34,088 nucleotides of DNA, from contig CAYOYB010000014.1 of NCBI GenBank assembly GCA_964408085.1, positions 1-34,088 of the forward strand, in the 5' to 3' direction. Of the stretch, positions 8,427 through 15,786 are shown piece after piece. Each line of letters opens with the position of its first letter. Positions within the stretch are counted from its first letter, which is position 1. The notes beneath the pieces are model-generated. The model made no database searches. It saw nothing but the letters and a program-made list of their open reading frames with translations, and was not told the DNA's origin. The translations under genes were made by a program, and so were the position numbers. The DNA is from CAJLIR01 sp964408085 (GTDB lineage: Bacteria > Bacillota_I > Bacilli_A > RF39 > UBA660).

Positions 8427-8621
8427 AAAAAAAGAATCTCAATTTTTGGTTCAACTGGTTCAATTAGAACTAGTACTTTAAATATTGTAGAAAATAACCA
8501 ACAATTATTTGAAATAACAACATTAGTAGCAGGAGAAAACATTGATTTATTAGTTAAGTAAATTTTAAATTTAGATAAACAAACTAAAATTGAAACACAA
8601 AAAATAATCAAAAAATTTTAG
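8427..8621 (+). pseudogene. dxr: Decayed N-terminal fragment of dxr (1-deoxy-D-xylulose 5-phosphate reductoisomerase)
   Basis: In one frame this region reads KKRISIFGSTGSIRTSTLNI, then VENNQQLFEITTLVAGENID and LLVK. This is the NADPH-binding start of DXR, whose usual motif is ILGSTGSIG. TAA follows at 8559-8561 where a Gln codon (CAA) is expected, and the same frame continues for about 19 further codons to TAG at 8619. An AAAGGAATTAAG site lies upstream, but no ATG is in frame after it, so the start is lost. The last Gly of the GSTGSIG motif is Arg here. The remaining roughly 300 residues of the enzyme are absent. DXR catalyses the first committed step of the MEP isoprenoid pathway. What is seen is a short, start-less fragment with a nonsense codon; that it is a dead gene is a firm inference. 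Confidence 0.8.
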
Positions 8622-8645
8622 ATAGTAAAGACTATCTAATTTTTA
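8618..8645 (+). terminator. Intrinsic terminator after the dxr remnant
   Basis: A 9-bp stem (8618-8626 with 8631-8639) has a tetraloop AAAG and is followed by a T-rich tract. It begins at the last codon of the remnant and isolates nusB from upstream transcription. It is probably the fossil terminator of the former dxr operon. Confidence 0.7.
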
Positions 8646-8652
8646 TTATTTA

Positions 8653-8661
8653 TGATAAAAT
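8653..8661 (+). promoter_or_regulatory. Extended -10 promoter of nusB
   Basis: TGA-TAAAAT lies 15 nt before the nusB ATG and directly after a terminator. No good -35 is seen at 16-18 nt. If it is used, the leader would be only about 8-10 nt and would consist almost entirely of the AGGTGAT ribosome binding site. Confidence 0.45.
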
Positions 8662-8676
8662 TAAATAGGTGATAAA

Positions 8677-9078
8677 ATGGGACAATTAAGTAGAAGTGAA
8701 TTAAGAAAACAAATTATGACAATTTTATATCAAATAAATATTTATGATAATAATAAAATGCAATATAATGTAGATGACGTAATTAAAGAAGTAAGTACTA
8801 TTGAAAATGAATTTGTAAAAGATACTGTTTATGGTGTCATAACCTACAAAAATGATATTGACGAGTTAGCAAATAAATATTTAAATAATTGGACAATTAG
8901 TCGTTTAGGTAATACTGATCAAGCCATTTTAAGAATTGGTATTTATGAACTTATTTATACTGATACACCTGATATTGTTGCTATAAATGAATCTATTGAA
9001 CTTGCTAAAAGTTATAGTGATGATGACGTTAGAAAAATGATTAATGGTGTTCTAGACAAAATTTTGCATAACAAATAG
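8677..9078 (+). CDS. nusB: Transcription antitermination factor NusB
   Basis: NusB binds boxA RNA with NusE (S10) and supports antitermination of rRNA transcription. The 133-aa all-helical protein has the family's length. It begins with SRSELRKQIMTILYQ, the usual RNA-binding N-terminal helix. The C-terminal part has the hallmark ISRLGNTDQAILRIGIYELIY, then AINESIELAKSYSDDDVRKMINGVLDKI. An AGGTGAT site lies 4 nt before the ATG. xseA follows after 7 nt, so nusB-xseA-xseB form an operon, as in many Bacilli. Confidence 0.96.
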   Translation: MGQLSRSELRKQIMTILYQINIYDNNKMQYNVDDVIKEVSTIENEFVKDTVYGVITYKNDIDELANKYLNNWTISRLGNTDQAILRIGIYELIYTDTPDIVAINESIELAKSYSDDDVRKMINGVLDKILHNK

Positions 9079-9085
9079 GTGAAAT

Positions 9086-10357
9086 ATGAATAATGACAAA
9101 TATTTAACTGTAACAGCGCTTACACTTTATTTAAAACATAAATTTGATAATGATGAACATTTAAAATGTGTTTATTTAAAGGGCGAAATTTCCAACTTTA
9201 AATCTCATACAACAGGTCATTTATATTTTTCACTTAAAGATGAAAAGAGTAAAATAAGCGCTATTATGTTTAATGCTAATGCGAAAAAAAATGTATTTAC
9301 ACCAACAGATGGAATGAAAGTATTAGTTCGTGGTCGAATTACCATTTATGAAGCTACAGGAAATTATCAAATATATGTTGATGAAATGCTTGAAGATGGC
9401 TTAGGTAACTTATATATTGCCTTTGAACAATTAAAAGAGAAACTATCTAAAGAAGGACTATTTGATACAAAATATAAGAAACAAATTCCTAAATTTCCAG
9501 AAAGAGTGGGAGTTGTAACAGCTAAAACAGGGGCAGCAATCCAAGATATTCTATCAACTATCAAAAGACGTTATCCAATTTGTGAAGTTATCTTATTTCC
9601 AAGCCTTGTCCAAGGCGAAAATGCTGCTCCAGATATCGTAAACAAAATAAAAATGGCTGAAAATTATGATTTAGATGTATTAATTGTTGGTCGTGGTGGT
9701 GGCTCAATCGAAGATTTGTGGCCATTTAACGAAGAAATAGTTGCTAGGGCTATATTTGGTTGTAGTATTCCTGTTATAAGCGCTGTAGGCCATGAAATCG
9801 ATTATACAATTGCCGATTTTGTTGCTGACTTAAGAGCGCTAACACCAACAGCTGGCGCTGAACTAGCAGTCCCAAATTTACTAGATTTAAAAAAACATAT
9901 AGAACAATTGCATATTCGCCTTAATGAAGGTGTTTTAAAAATTGTTAATTATCAAAAATTATATTTAGATTCATTAAAAAATTCCTTTGTAATTAAAAAT
10001 CCATTAATAATGTATGATAATAAAAAACAAAAATTAGATACTATGATTGAAAAATTAAATAATTTATTAAAAGTTAAATTAGATAAAAATATCGATAAAT
10101 TAAATTTTTTAAAAAATAATTATATCTTAAAAAATCCTGATGTACTGTATAAGCAAAAAAAAGAAAAGATTTCTAATATAATTGAAAAACTGGAACTTAT
10201 CAATCCATTAAAGGTTTTAAAACGTGGTTATAGTGTAGTATATAAAGAAGATAAAATTATCAGTAGTATTAAAAATTTAACTAAGGGAGAAAATTTACAA
10301 ATAAAATTAGCTGATGGTTTAGTTAAAACAAAAGTAGAAGAAGTGGAGAATATATAA
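9086..10357 (+). CDS. xseA: Exodeoxyribonuclease VII large subunit
   Basis: XseA is the catalytic subunit of exonuclease VII, which degrades single-stranded DNA from both ends. The 423-aa product starts with an OB-fold (about 1-100: YLKGEISNFKSHTTGHLYFSLKD). The catalytic domain (about 115-300) follows, with GVVTAKTGAAIQDI, the glycine-rich VGRGGGSIEDLWPFNEE (about 207-223) and SAVGHEIDYTIADFVAD. A long coiled coil (about 270-375) precedes the C-terminal segment LKRGYSVVYKE. The ATG has a TAGGTGAA site. Its stop overlaps the start of xseB by 1 nt (TAATG), which fits tightly coupled subunit production. Confidence 0.97.
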   Translation: MNNDKYLTVTALTLYLKHKFDNDEHLKCVYLKGEISNFKSHTTGHLYFSLKDEKSKISAIMFNANAKKNVFTPTDGMKVLVRGRITIYEATGNYQIYVDEMLEDGLGNLYIAFEQLKEKLSKEGLFDTKYKKQIPKFPERVGVVTAKTGAAIQDILSTIKRRYPICEVILFPSLVQGENAAPDIVNKIKMAENYDLDVLIVGRGGGSIEDLWPFNEEIVARAIFGCSIPVISAVGHEIDYTIADFVADLRALTPTAGAELAVPNLLDLKKHIEQLHIRLNEGVLKIVNYQKLYLDSLKNSFVIKNPLIMYDNKKQKLDTMIEKLNNLLKVKLDKNIDKLNFLKNNYILKNPDVLYKQKKEKISNIIEKLELINPLKVLKRGYSVVYKEDKIISSIKNLTKGENLQIKLADGLVKTKVEEVENI

Positions 10358-10587
10358 TGGCTGAAAAAAAACAAAAATTTGAAGATAGAATTGCAGAATT
10401 AGAAAGTATTATCAATGAACTTGAAAATGGTAATACCTCATTAGAAGATTCAATTGAAAAATATACTAAAGCAATGAAATTAGTTAAAGAATGTGATGAA
10501 CAACTAAAAAATGTTGAAGAGCAAATTAATAAAATTGTTTTAGAAAATGGCAATTTAGAAGATTTTAAATTCGAAGACAATAATTGA
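10357..10587 (+). CDS. xseB: Exodeoxyribonuclease VII small subunit
   Basis: This is the small accessory subunit of exonuclease VII, 76 aa, the normal size. It is a helical hairpin: FEDRIAELESIINELENGNTSLEDSIEKYTKA contains the conserved L-E-x-G-x-x-x-L-E turn (written here in pieces: ELENGN, SLEDSI), followed by LVKECDEQLKNVEEQI. It overlaps the xseA stop by 1 nt, and GTGGAG sits before the ATG. It ends in TGA and is followed by a terminator. In B. subtilis ispA and dxs come next; here they do not. Confidence 0.95.
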   Translation: MAEKKQKFEDRIAELESIINELENGNTSLEDSIEKYTKAMKLVKECDEQLKNVEEQINKIVLENGNLEDFKFEDNN

Positions 10588-10594
10588 TTATTAA

Positions 10595-10623
10595 AGATAA
10601 CTAACATAGCTTAGTTATTTTTA
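10595..10623 (+). terminator. Intrinsic terminator of nusB-xseA-xseB
   Basis: An 8-bp perfect stem (10597-10604 with 10611-10618) encloses a 6-nt loop, and a T-rich tract follows. Confidence 0.65.
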
Positions 10624-10631
10624 TTTAAATA

Positions 10632-10659
10632 TTGACAACCAGTAAATCAATGATATAAT
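10632..10659 (+). promoter_or_regulatory. Consensus sigma-A promoter for the 313-aa orphan
   Basis: TTGACA (10632-10637) and TATAAT (10654-10659) are both perfect consensus hexamers with a 16-nt spacer, 30 nt before the start codon at 10690. It is one of the strongest-looking promoters in the window. Confidence 0.8.
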
Positions 10660-10689
10660 AGTTACTAGTTTAATGAAAGGGGATATTTT

Positions 10690-11631
10690 ATGTATTTTCT
10701 ATTAAAAAATAATTATGTAGTTAATGAAAAAGAATTGGATGATGATTTACTTTTAAATGATTTTGGTAGCATGGCAAATGATTCATTTTTATGTAGAATT
10801 TTAAAGTGTTATAATCTTGAACTTGATTATGATTTAAACAATAGACAATTAATTATAAAAGATTTAGTAAATAATGAAATTTTAGAAGAAAAAGATGTGT
10901 ACCATTTTTCTGGTAAAGATATTACAATCGAAAAAAGAGGATGTCTTTCTGAAAATTTAATTTTTGATATAAAAAGAAAATCTGGTCTTAATGTTTCTAT
11001 TAAATTTTGGTTAAAAAATAGCAGAAAAAATAAAGAGTGTGATAACGAAACTCATCTACGTTTTCAAAACCAAAAAGTCATTAAATCATATGATAAATTA
11101 TTAGAAAGAGAAGATTCTAAATATGGTGCGTGCAGTATAAAAGATAATGCAACAAAAGAAACATTTTATTATGACACTAGTGATTTAAATTATTTTAAGT
11201 TTGATTCAGGACATTTTTATGTTGATTATTGCGTTAGAAGTCAACAATACTGTATACAAATTGATGATGGTCATAGAAAAATTACTTATCAACATTCTAA
11301 TGGAAATTTAGTATCAACTATGACACATAATAATCAAATAATTAATGATTCAAGTTCAATTGATGAACAACTTGGCTCATTTACAGATATTATTAAACCA
11401 TTTATTAGTATCATTAAAGATGATTTAGCTGATTTAGTATTTCTTCAAAAAAAATCACGCCTAGAATATCTATCCCAACTAGAAACTGAACTTTTAAAAG
11501 ATCAAGAAAATTATATGACTCAACTTTATGGTATTAATTCAAGAATTGGAAATATACAACAAGAAATCTTAGGTATAAAACAAAATTTAAATGAAACAGG
11601 AAAAAGTTATACAAAAAAACCAAATAATTAA
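10690..11631 (+). CDS. Uncharacterised 313-aa protein with C-terminal coiled coil
   Basis: I do not recognise this protein. The first 60 residues resemble a short regulatory or structural module (FLLKNNYVVNEKELDDDLLL). The middle (about 65-235) is rich in Tyr, Asp and beta-strand patterns with eight scattered Cys. The C-terminus (about 260-305) is a heptad-like coiled coil (LEYLSQLETELLKDQENYMT and onward) ending in a polar tail. There is no signal peptide or membrane segment. It has its own consensus promoter and an AAAGGGG ribosome binding site, with a terminator on each side, so it is a monocistronic unit. It occupies the position that holds ispA-dxs-tlyA-argR-recN in B. subtilis, but shows no similarity to any of them that I can see. 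Confidence 0.7.
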   Translation: MYFLLKNNYVVNEKELDDDLLLNDFGSMANDSFLCRILKCYNLELDYDLNNRQLIIKDLVNNEILEEKDVYHFSGKDITIEKRGCLSENLIFDIKRKSGLNVSIKFWLKNSRKNKECDNETHLRFQNQKVIKSYDKLLEREDSKYGACSIKDNATKETFYYDTSDLNYFKFDSGHFYVDYCVRSQQYCIQIDDGHRKITYQHSNGNLVSTMTHNNQIINDSSSIDEQLGSFTDIIKPFISIIKDDLADLVFLQKKSRLEYLSQLETELLKDQENYMTQLYGINSRIGNIQQEILGIKQNLNETGKSYTKKPNN

Positions 11632-11638
11632 TTGTTAG

Positions 11639-11669
11639 AAAATGGCTAAAACAACTTGGTCATTTTTTT
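11639..11669 (+). terminator. Intrinsic terminator of the 313-aa orphan
   Basis: An 11-bp stem (11639-11649 with 11656-11666, including two G-T pairs) has a 6-nt loop and a T run. The T run adjoins the proposed spoIVB promoter. Confidence 0.65.
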
Positions 11670-11697
11670 CATATTTAAAAATTTTTAAAACATAATA
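11669..11697 (+). promoter_or_regulatory. Candidate sigma-G-like promoter of spoIVB
   Basis: TCATA (11669-11673) and CATAATA (11691-11697) are separated by 17 nt. The -10 fits the Bacillus forespore sigma-G pattern (CATnHTA), and the -35 matches GHATR at four of five positions. B. subtilis spoIVB is read from sigma-F/sigma-G promoters. In DNA this AT-rich a chance match is possible. Confidence 0.4.
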
Positions 11698-11735
11698 ATA
11701 ATGTGGTCTATATCGAATAAAAAGGAGATGTTTAA

Positions 11736-12731
11736 ATGTTTTTTAAAAAATTTAAACAAACATTTATATTGCTACTTCTTTCATTATTTATTATACCAAG
11801 TAATGCTTTAGCTTATTCAGAATATATAATGGCAGGTGGAGAAAATATTGGTATCGAACTAAATTCGAAAGGTGTTATTGTCGTTGGAACATATAAAATC
11901 AATAACAATGACCCAGCAACAGCTGCAAAATTACAAATAGGTGATACCATAGTTTCGATTGAAAACACAGAAATTAATAGTATTCAAGAAATGGTTGACA
12001 AAATTAATACCTACAAAGATAATGATTCTATTGAAGTAGGTTATATTAGAGGGAAACAAACCAAAACAACACAATTAACATTATATAAAGATAATAATGA
12101 TGTTATTAAAACAGGTCTATATGTTAAAGATAGCATTACAGGAGTTGGAACATTAAGCTTTATTGATCCAGAAACAAAACTATTTGGCGCTTTAGGTCAT
12201 GAAATAATTGAAAAAAATAGTGGTCAAATATTAGAAGTAAAAAATGGTAAAATATTTGAAACAGATGTTACTAGTATTCAAAGAAGTGAAAATGGAAATC
12301 CTGGCGAAAAAAATGCCAGATTTTATACTGATAAAGTAGATGGTAGTATTTTCGAAAATACTAAACAAGGAGTTTTTGGTAATTATACAGCCAATTTACC
12401 AAATAAAAAACTTTATAAAGTAGCAGAAGTAAACGATATAAAAAAAGGAGAAGCAAAAATTTTAACTGTTTTAAGTGATTCAACTATCAAAGAATATTCA
12501 ATAAATATTTTAAGAATTTCAAATGAAGACCAAAAAACTAAAAATATTTTATTTGAAATAACTGATAAAGAATTATTAGAAAAAACAGGTGGTATTATTC
12601 AAGGTATGAGTGGTTCACCAATTATTCAAGGAGATTATATTATTGGAGCAGTAACACACGTCGTTGTTGACGACCCAACCAAAGGATATGGTATATTTAT
12701 CACAAATATGTTAGAAGAAGCAGAAAATTAA
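11736..12731 (+). CDS. spoIVB: SpoIVB-like serine peptidase (S55)
   Basis: SpoIVB is the forespore-secreted protease that, in Bacillus, triggers pro-sigma-K processing by cutting SpoIVFA. The 331-aa product has an N-terminal signal/anchor (about 8-26), a PDZ domain (about 38-115, with AAKLQIGDTIVSIENTEI) and the S55 peptidase domain (about 125-331). The catalytic set is visible: His155 in GALGHEI, Asp277 in ITDKELLEKTGG, and Ser292 in GMSGSP. The Asp-to-Ser spacing of 15 equals that of B. subtilis (363/378). GAVTHVVVDDPTKGYGIFI is a family hallmark. It is shorter than the Bacillus protein (about 425 aa), mainly at the N-terminus. It follows the nusB-xseAB block as in Bacillus, and an AAAGGAGATG site precedes the ATG. 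Confidence 0.94.
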   Translation: MFFKKFKQTFILLLLSLFIIPSNALAYSEYIMAGGENIGIELNSKGVIVVGTYKINNNDPATAAKLQIGDTIVSIENTEINSIQEMVDKINTYKDNDSIEVGYIRGKQTKTTQLTLYKDNNDVIKTGLYVKDSITGVGTLSFIDPETKLFGALGHEIIEKNSGQILEVKNGKIFETDVTSIQRSENGNPGEKNARFYTDKVDGSIFENTKQGVFGNYTANLPNKKLYKVAEVNDIKKGEAKILTVLSDSTIKEYSINILRISNEDQKTKNILFEITDKELLEKTGGIIQGMSGSPIIQGDYIIGAVTHVVVDDPTKGYGIFITNMLEEAEN

Positions 12732-12755
12732 GAGTGACGTTTTCACTCTTTTTTG
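12730..12755 (+). terminator. Intrinsic terminator of spoIVB
   Basis: An 8-bp perfect stem (12730-12737 with 12743-12750) has a 5-nt loop and a T run. It starts at the last base of the stop codon region. Confidence 0.8.
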
Positions 12756-12796
12756 ATAAAATAATAAATGTAAAATAAAATATATTAGGTGATACA

Positions 12797-13672
12797 ATGT
12801 TAAAAATTAACAAACATAAATTAAAAAGTATAAAAATAGATAAAAAACTAAAAATATTGTTAATAGCTGATGTACATTTATGGGATAATTATAAAGAAAA
12901 TATTTTAGAAGATATTATAAAAAATGCTACTAAATTAGAACCATCATTTATTTGTGTATGTGGCGATATAATTGATGAATTTAGATATCTAGATAAAAAG
13001 GGAAATGAAGAATTTTTATTAACTTTCTTAAATCGTTTAACACTTATTTCAACAACTATAATTACTTTAGGTAGTCATGACTACTTTAACCTTCGCAAGC
13101 ATAAAACAAACAATATTGCTAGTGAAGCTATTAAGCATTGGCATGATATAATAAAAAAAAATAACAATCCAAATTTAATATTATTAGATAACGAAATATA
13201 TGAAACTGATGACATTAGAATAATTGGATATACACCAAGTCGCGATTATTTTAGAGCTTATGAAAGTAATAATATTTTAATTTCTGAATTGAATAAAAAT
13301 TTTCAAAATGCATTTAAAGATAGTAAATATACGATTTTAATGTGTCATACTCCAAGAGTTTTAACTAAAGAAACACTTCAAAAAATAAATATAAATTCTT
13401 CAATCGATTTAATTTTATCTGGCCATATGCATGATGGATTAGTTTTTCCAATTTTAAAAAAATTACCAACTACTATAGGTTTTGTTAGTCCCCAAAAAAC
13501 ATTCTTTCCCAAAAATACACGTGGTCAGAAAAAAATTATTATTAATAATCATAAAATACATTTAATTATTACTGGAGGCGTTTTAAAATTTTCAGCCTCA
13601 GCTCCCAAAATTCTTCAAAAAATTAATTTTTTATATTATAATGATATCGATTTTATAGAGGTTAACATGTAA
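12797..13672 (+). CDS. Metallophosphoesterase
   Basis: This calcineurin-like phosphoesterase has 291 aa. The dinuclear metal-site motifs appear in order: ADVH (Asp25, His27), GDIID (56-60), GSHD (92-95, usually GNHD), CHTPR (His184) and GHMHDG (209-214). It resembles the YkuE/YaeI-type phosphoesterases but lacks an N-terminal membrane or Tat segment, so it should be cytoplasmic. The Asn-to-Ser change in GNHD removes the usual metal-bridging Asn; the other ligands are present, so activity is uncertain. The substrate cannot be told from sequence. An AGGTGAT site lies before the ATG. The gene stands alone between the spoIVB terminator and a tandem repeat. Confidence 0.88.
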   Translation: MLKINKHKLKSIKIDKKLKILLIADVHLWDNYKENILEDIIKNATKLEPSFICVCGDIIDEFRYLDKKGNEEFLLTFLNRLTLISTTIITLGSHDYFNLRKHKTNNIASEAIKHWHDIIKKNNNPNLILLDNEIYETDDIRIIGYTPSRDYFRAYESNNILISELNKNFQNAFKDSKYTILMCHTPRVLTKETLQKININSSIDLILSGHMHDGLVFPILKKLPTTIGFVSPQKTFFPKNTRGQKKIIINNHKIHLIITGGVLKFSASAPKILQKINFLYYNDIDFIEVNM

Positions 13673-13673
13673 A

Positions 13674-13706
13674 GTTGTATAATAGTTGTATAATAGTTGT
13701 ATAATA
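13674..13706 (+). repeat. Three tandem copies of an 11-bp unit containing TATAAT
   Basis: GTTGTATAATA is repeated three times without mismatch, starting 2 nt after the phosphoesterase stop codon and ending 50 nt before the amidase start. Each unit holds a perfect -10-like hexamer, and the period is close to one DNA helical turn. It may be a slipped-strand expansion or an array of promoter-like or protein-binding sites. Confidence 0.85.
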
Positions 13707-13756
13707 ATAACTAAAAATCAATAAATTTGTTATAATATTAATAAAAGGAGTAGAGT

Positions 13757-15022
13757 ATGAAAAAGAAAAAAAGAAGCAAAATGAAAATATTATTATTAAT
13801 ACTTATTATTTTAGTTATTATTTTTGTATTATTTAAACTTATTAAACCAGTAAAAGAATATATAATAAAAACAGATAAAGACGCAATTATTGATGAAATT
13901 TATGTATATGGTAATCATCTAAATCTAAATGGTACAATTGATATTCATTTAATTGACGAGGATATTGATAGAATGAATTTATTGTTCTATTCTAAAGAAG
14001 AAGTAAGAGTGCCCTTAAATTATAAAATTACTGATGAAAATATTTCTTTTGAAATAGCTGATAAATTAAATAATGGTTATTTATATGATAATTTAAATAT
14101 TAATAATTATAATATATATATTGAAACTATTAAAGGTGAAAAAACAGAATATTATAATTTAAAAAATAATACAAAATATGAAACAACTGAATATTATTCT
14201 ATAAGAAAAAATGACGAATTAAAAAAATTATTACTTTCTAATAAAAACTCAACTATGCATCTAGAAGTTAAAAAAATTAAAGATGATAGTGTTTATGATA
14301 TTGTTATCGATCCAGGACATGGTGGAATTGATCCAGGAGCAAGTGGTAATGGTTATAGTGAAACTGATTTTACTTATTTAATTAGTTCTAAAATTAAAGA
14401 AAGATTAGAAAGTCATGGTTTAAGAGTTAAACTAACTCGTGGTGATTTAAATAGTGATGAACGTTTACCTAATTATGGTGAAAATGGTCGAGTTAATATA
14501 GCAAATGCTAGTAAAGCTAAATATTTATTAGCAATTCATCTTAATAGTAATGATTATGGAGATAATGGTTTAGAAATTTATACAGCTTATAATGTTGATT
14601 ATACTTTTGCTACTAATATAGCTGCATCCATTATAAATAAAACAAATACTAATTATTCTACTAATAATGCCTTTAGGGTCAAAAATGGCGTATATACGCG
14701 AACTTTACAAGATCAAGATTTACAGGAAAGTTATGAAACTGCAATTGCTAATGGATATAATCCTTACGATATTTCCAATGATACTACTTATTATTTTATA
14801 ATACGTGAAACAGGTGGCTATATGAGTGGAGCTTATAAAGATAATCGTGATGGAACACCTTATAATTTTTATGTAAATTCTAATGTTGGAATGGAAAGTT
14901 ATTTACTGGAACTAGGATATTTAACTAGTAGAAAAGATGTTAATAATTTAAGTGATAATCTAGATAGTTATGTTGATGGCATTGTTAACGCTATGCTAGA
15001 AGAATTGGAAAGTGATGAGTAA
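13757..15022 (+). CDS. Membrane-anchored N-acetylmuramoyl-L-alanine amidase (Amidase_3)
   Basis: This zinc amidase cuts the amide bond between MurNAc and the stem peptide of peptidoglycan. The 421-aa product has a Lys-rich start and one membrane anchor (about 10-27). An extracytoplasmic stem of unknown fold follows (about 30-175), then an AmiC/CwlD-type catalytic domain (about 180-415). Zinc ligands and catalytic residues are visible: His188 in DPGHGG, Glu202 in YSETDF, His261 in LLAIHLNSN and Glu385 in LLELGYLTS. Its presence implies a peptidoglycan wall. AAAGGAG precedes the ATG. A glycosyltransferase gene follows after 2 nt, so they are one operon. CwlD has a similar domain but is much shorter, so a sporulation role cannot be assigned. 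Confidence 0.92.
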   Translation: MKKKKRSKMKILLLILIILVIIFVLFKLIKPVKEYIIKTDKDAIIDEIYVYGNHLNLNGTIDIHLIDEDIDRMNLLFYSKEEVRVPLNYKITDENISFEIADKLNNGYLYDNLNINNYNIYIETIKGEKTEYYNLKNNTKYETTEYYSIRKNDELKKLLLSNKNSTMHLEVKKIKDDSVYDIVIDPGHGGIDPGASGNGYSETDFTYLISSKIKERLESHGLRVKLTRGDLNSDERLPNYGENGRVNIANASKAKYLLAIHLNSNDYGDNGLEIYTAYNVDYTFATNIAASIINKTNTNYSTNNAFRVKNGVYTRTLQDQDLQESYETAIANGYNPYDISNDTTYYFIIRETGGYMSGAYKDNRDGTPYNFYVNSNVGMESYLLELGYLTSRKDVNNLSDNLDSYVDGIVNAMLEELESDE

Positions 15023-15024
15023 AA

Positions 15025-15717
15025 ATGATAGATACTATTGCATTAATTCCTTCATATAATCCTGAACCTATATTAATAGAATATATTGAAAATTTATATA
15101 AAAATGGTTTTAAAAAAATACTTGTTGTTGATGATGGTTCTAAAGATAAACAAATTTTTGACAAAATAAAAAAATTCAGCTATTGCATTGTTTTAACACA
15201 TCAGATTAATTTAGGAAAAGGGGCTGCTATAAAAACTGGTTTTAGATATTATACTAGGAACCTAAAAGAAAAATACAATGGAATAATTACTCTAGATGAC
15301 GATAACCAACATAGTATTGAAGATGCTTTAAAATTATCAAAATTTAATGATTCAAATAGTTTAATATTAGGAGTAAGAAATTTTAATCAAAAAAATGTCC
15401 CTTTTAAAAGTAGAACAGGCAATAAAATTACAACCTTTATGTTTAAATTAGTTTACAAAAAGAAAATATCAGATACGCAAACTGGATTAAGACTTTATCC
15501 AAATAACCTCATCGAAAAACTTTGTTATTTAGATGGTAATAGATTTGAATTTGAAACTAATGTGTTAATTTATTGTATAAAAAAGAAAATTAATATTACT
15601 GAAATAAGTATAAATACAATTTATATAAATAATAATAAATTATCGAGATTTAAACCATTTAGTGATTCTATTAAAATTTATAAGCAATTTTTTAAAGGTA
15701 GAAAAAAATATAATTAA
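15025..15717 (+). CDS. Family 2 glycosyltransferase, dolichyl-phosphate-mannose-synthase-like
   Basis: The 230-aa GT-A fold enzyme carries VVDDGSKDK (Asp36, Asp37), NLGKGAAIKTGF (62-73) and the DxD-type metal/sugar-nucleotide site LDDDNQ (91-93). DTQTGLRLYP (about 150-160) and FEFETNVL are typical of the DPM1/GtrB branch, which transfers a sugar from a nucleotide donor to a polyprenyl phosphate. No membrane segment is present. It starts 2 nt after the amidase stop and has only a weak ribosome binding site of its own, so translational coupling is likely. A joint role in wall or surface glycan metabolism is inferred. The acceptor and sugar are unknown. Confidence 0.88.
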   Translation: MIDTIALIPSYNPEPILIEYIENLYKNGFKKILVVDDGSKDKQIFDKIKKFSYCIVLTHQINLGKGAAIKTGFRYYTRNLKEKYNGIITLDDDNQHSIEDALKLSKFNDSNSLILGVRNFNQKNVPFKSRTGNKITTFMFKLVYKKKISDTQTGLRLYPNNLIEKLCYLDGNRFEFETNVLIYCIKKKINITEISINTIYINNNKLSRFKPFSDSIKIYKQFFKGRKKYN

Positions 15718-15733
15718 ACAATTGTTATTATAA

Positions 15734-15762
15734 TTGACTTTTAGATATAAAAACTATATAAT
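15734..15762 (+). promoter_or_regulatory. Sigma-A-type promoter for the 133-aa membrane protein
   Basis: TTGACT (15734-15739) and TATAAT (15757-15762) have a 17-nt spacer, 24 nt before the ATG at 15787. Confidence 0.75.
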
Positions 15763-15786
15763 AATACCTCAAGAAAGAGGGATATA

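Noticed and set aside
8399..8611. 70-codon minus-strand frame in the nusB upstream gap
   Set aside because: The plus strand shows the DXR sequence; the minus frame is its shadow and lacks a ribosome binding site.
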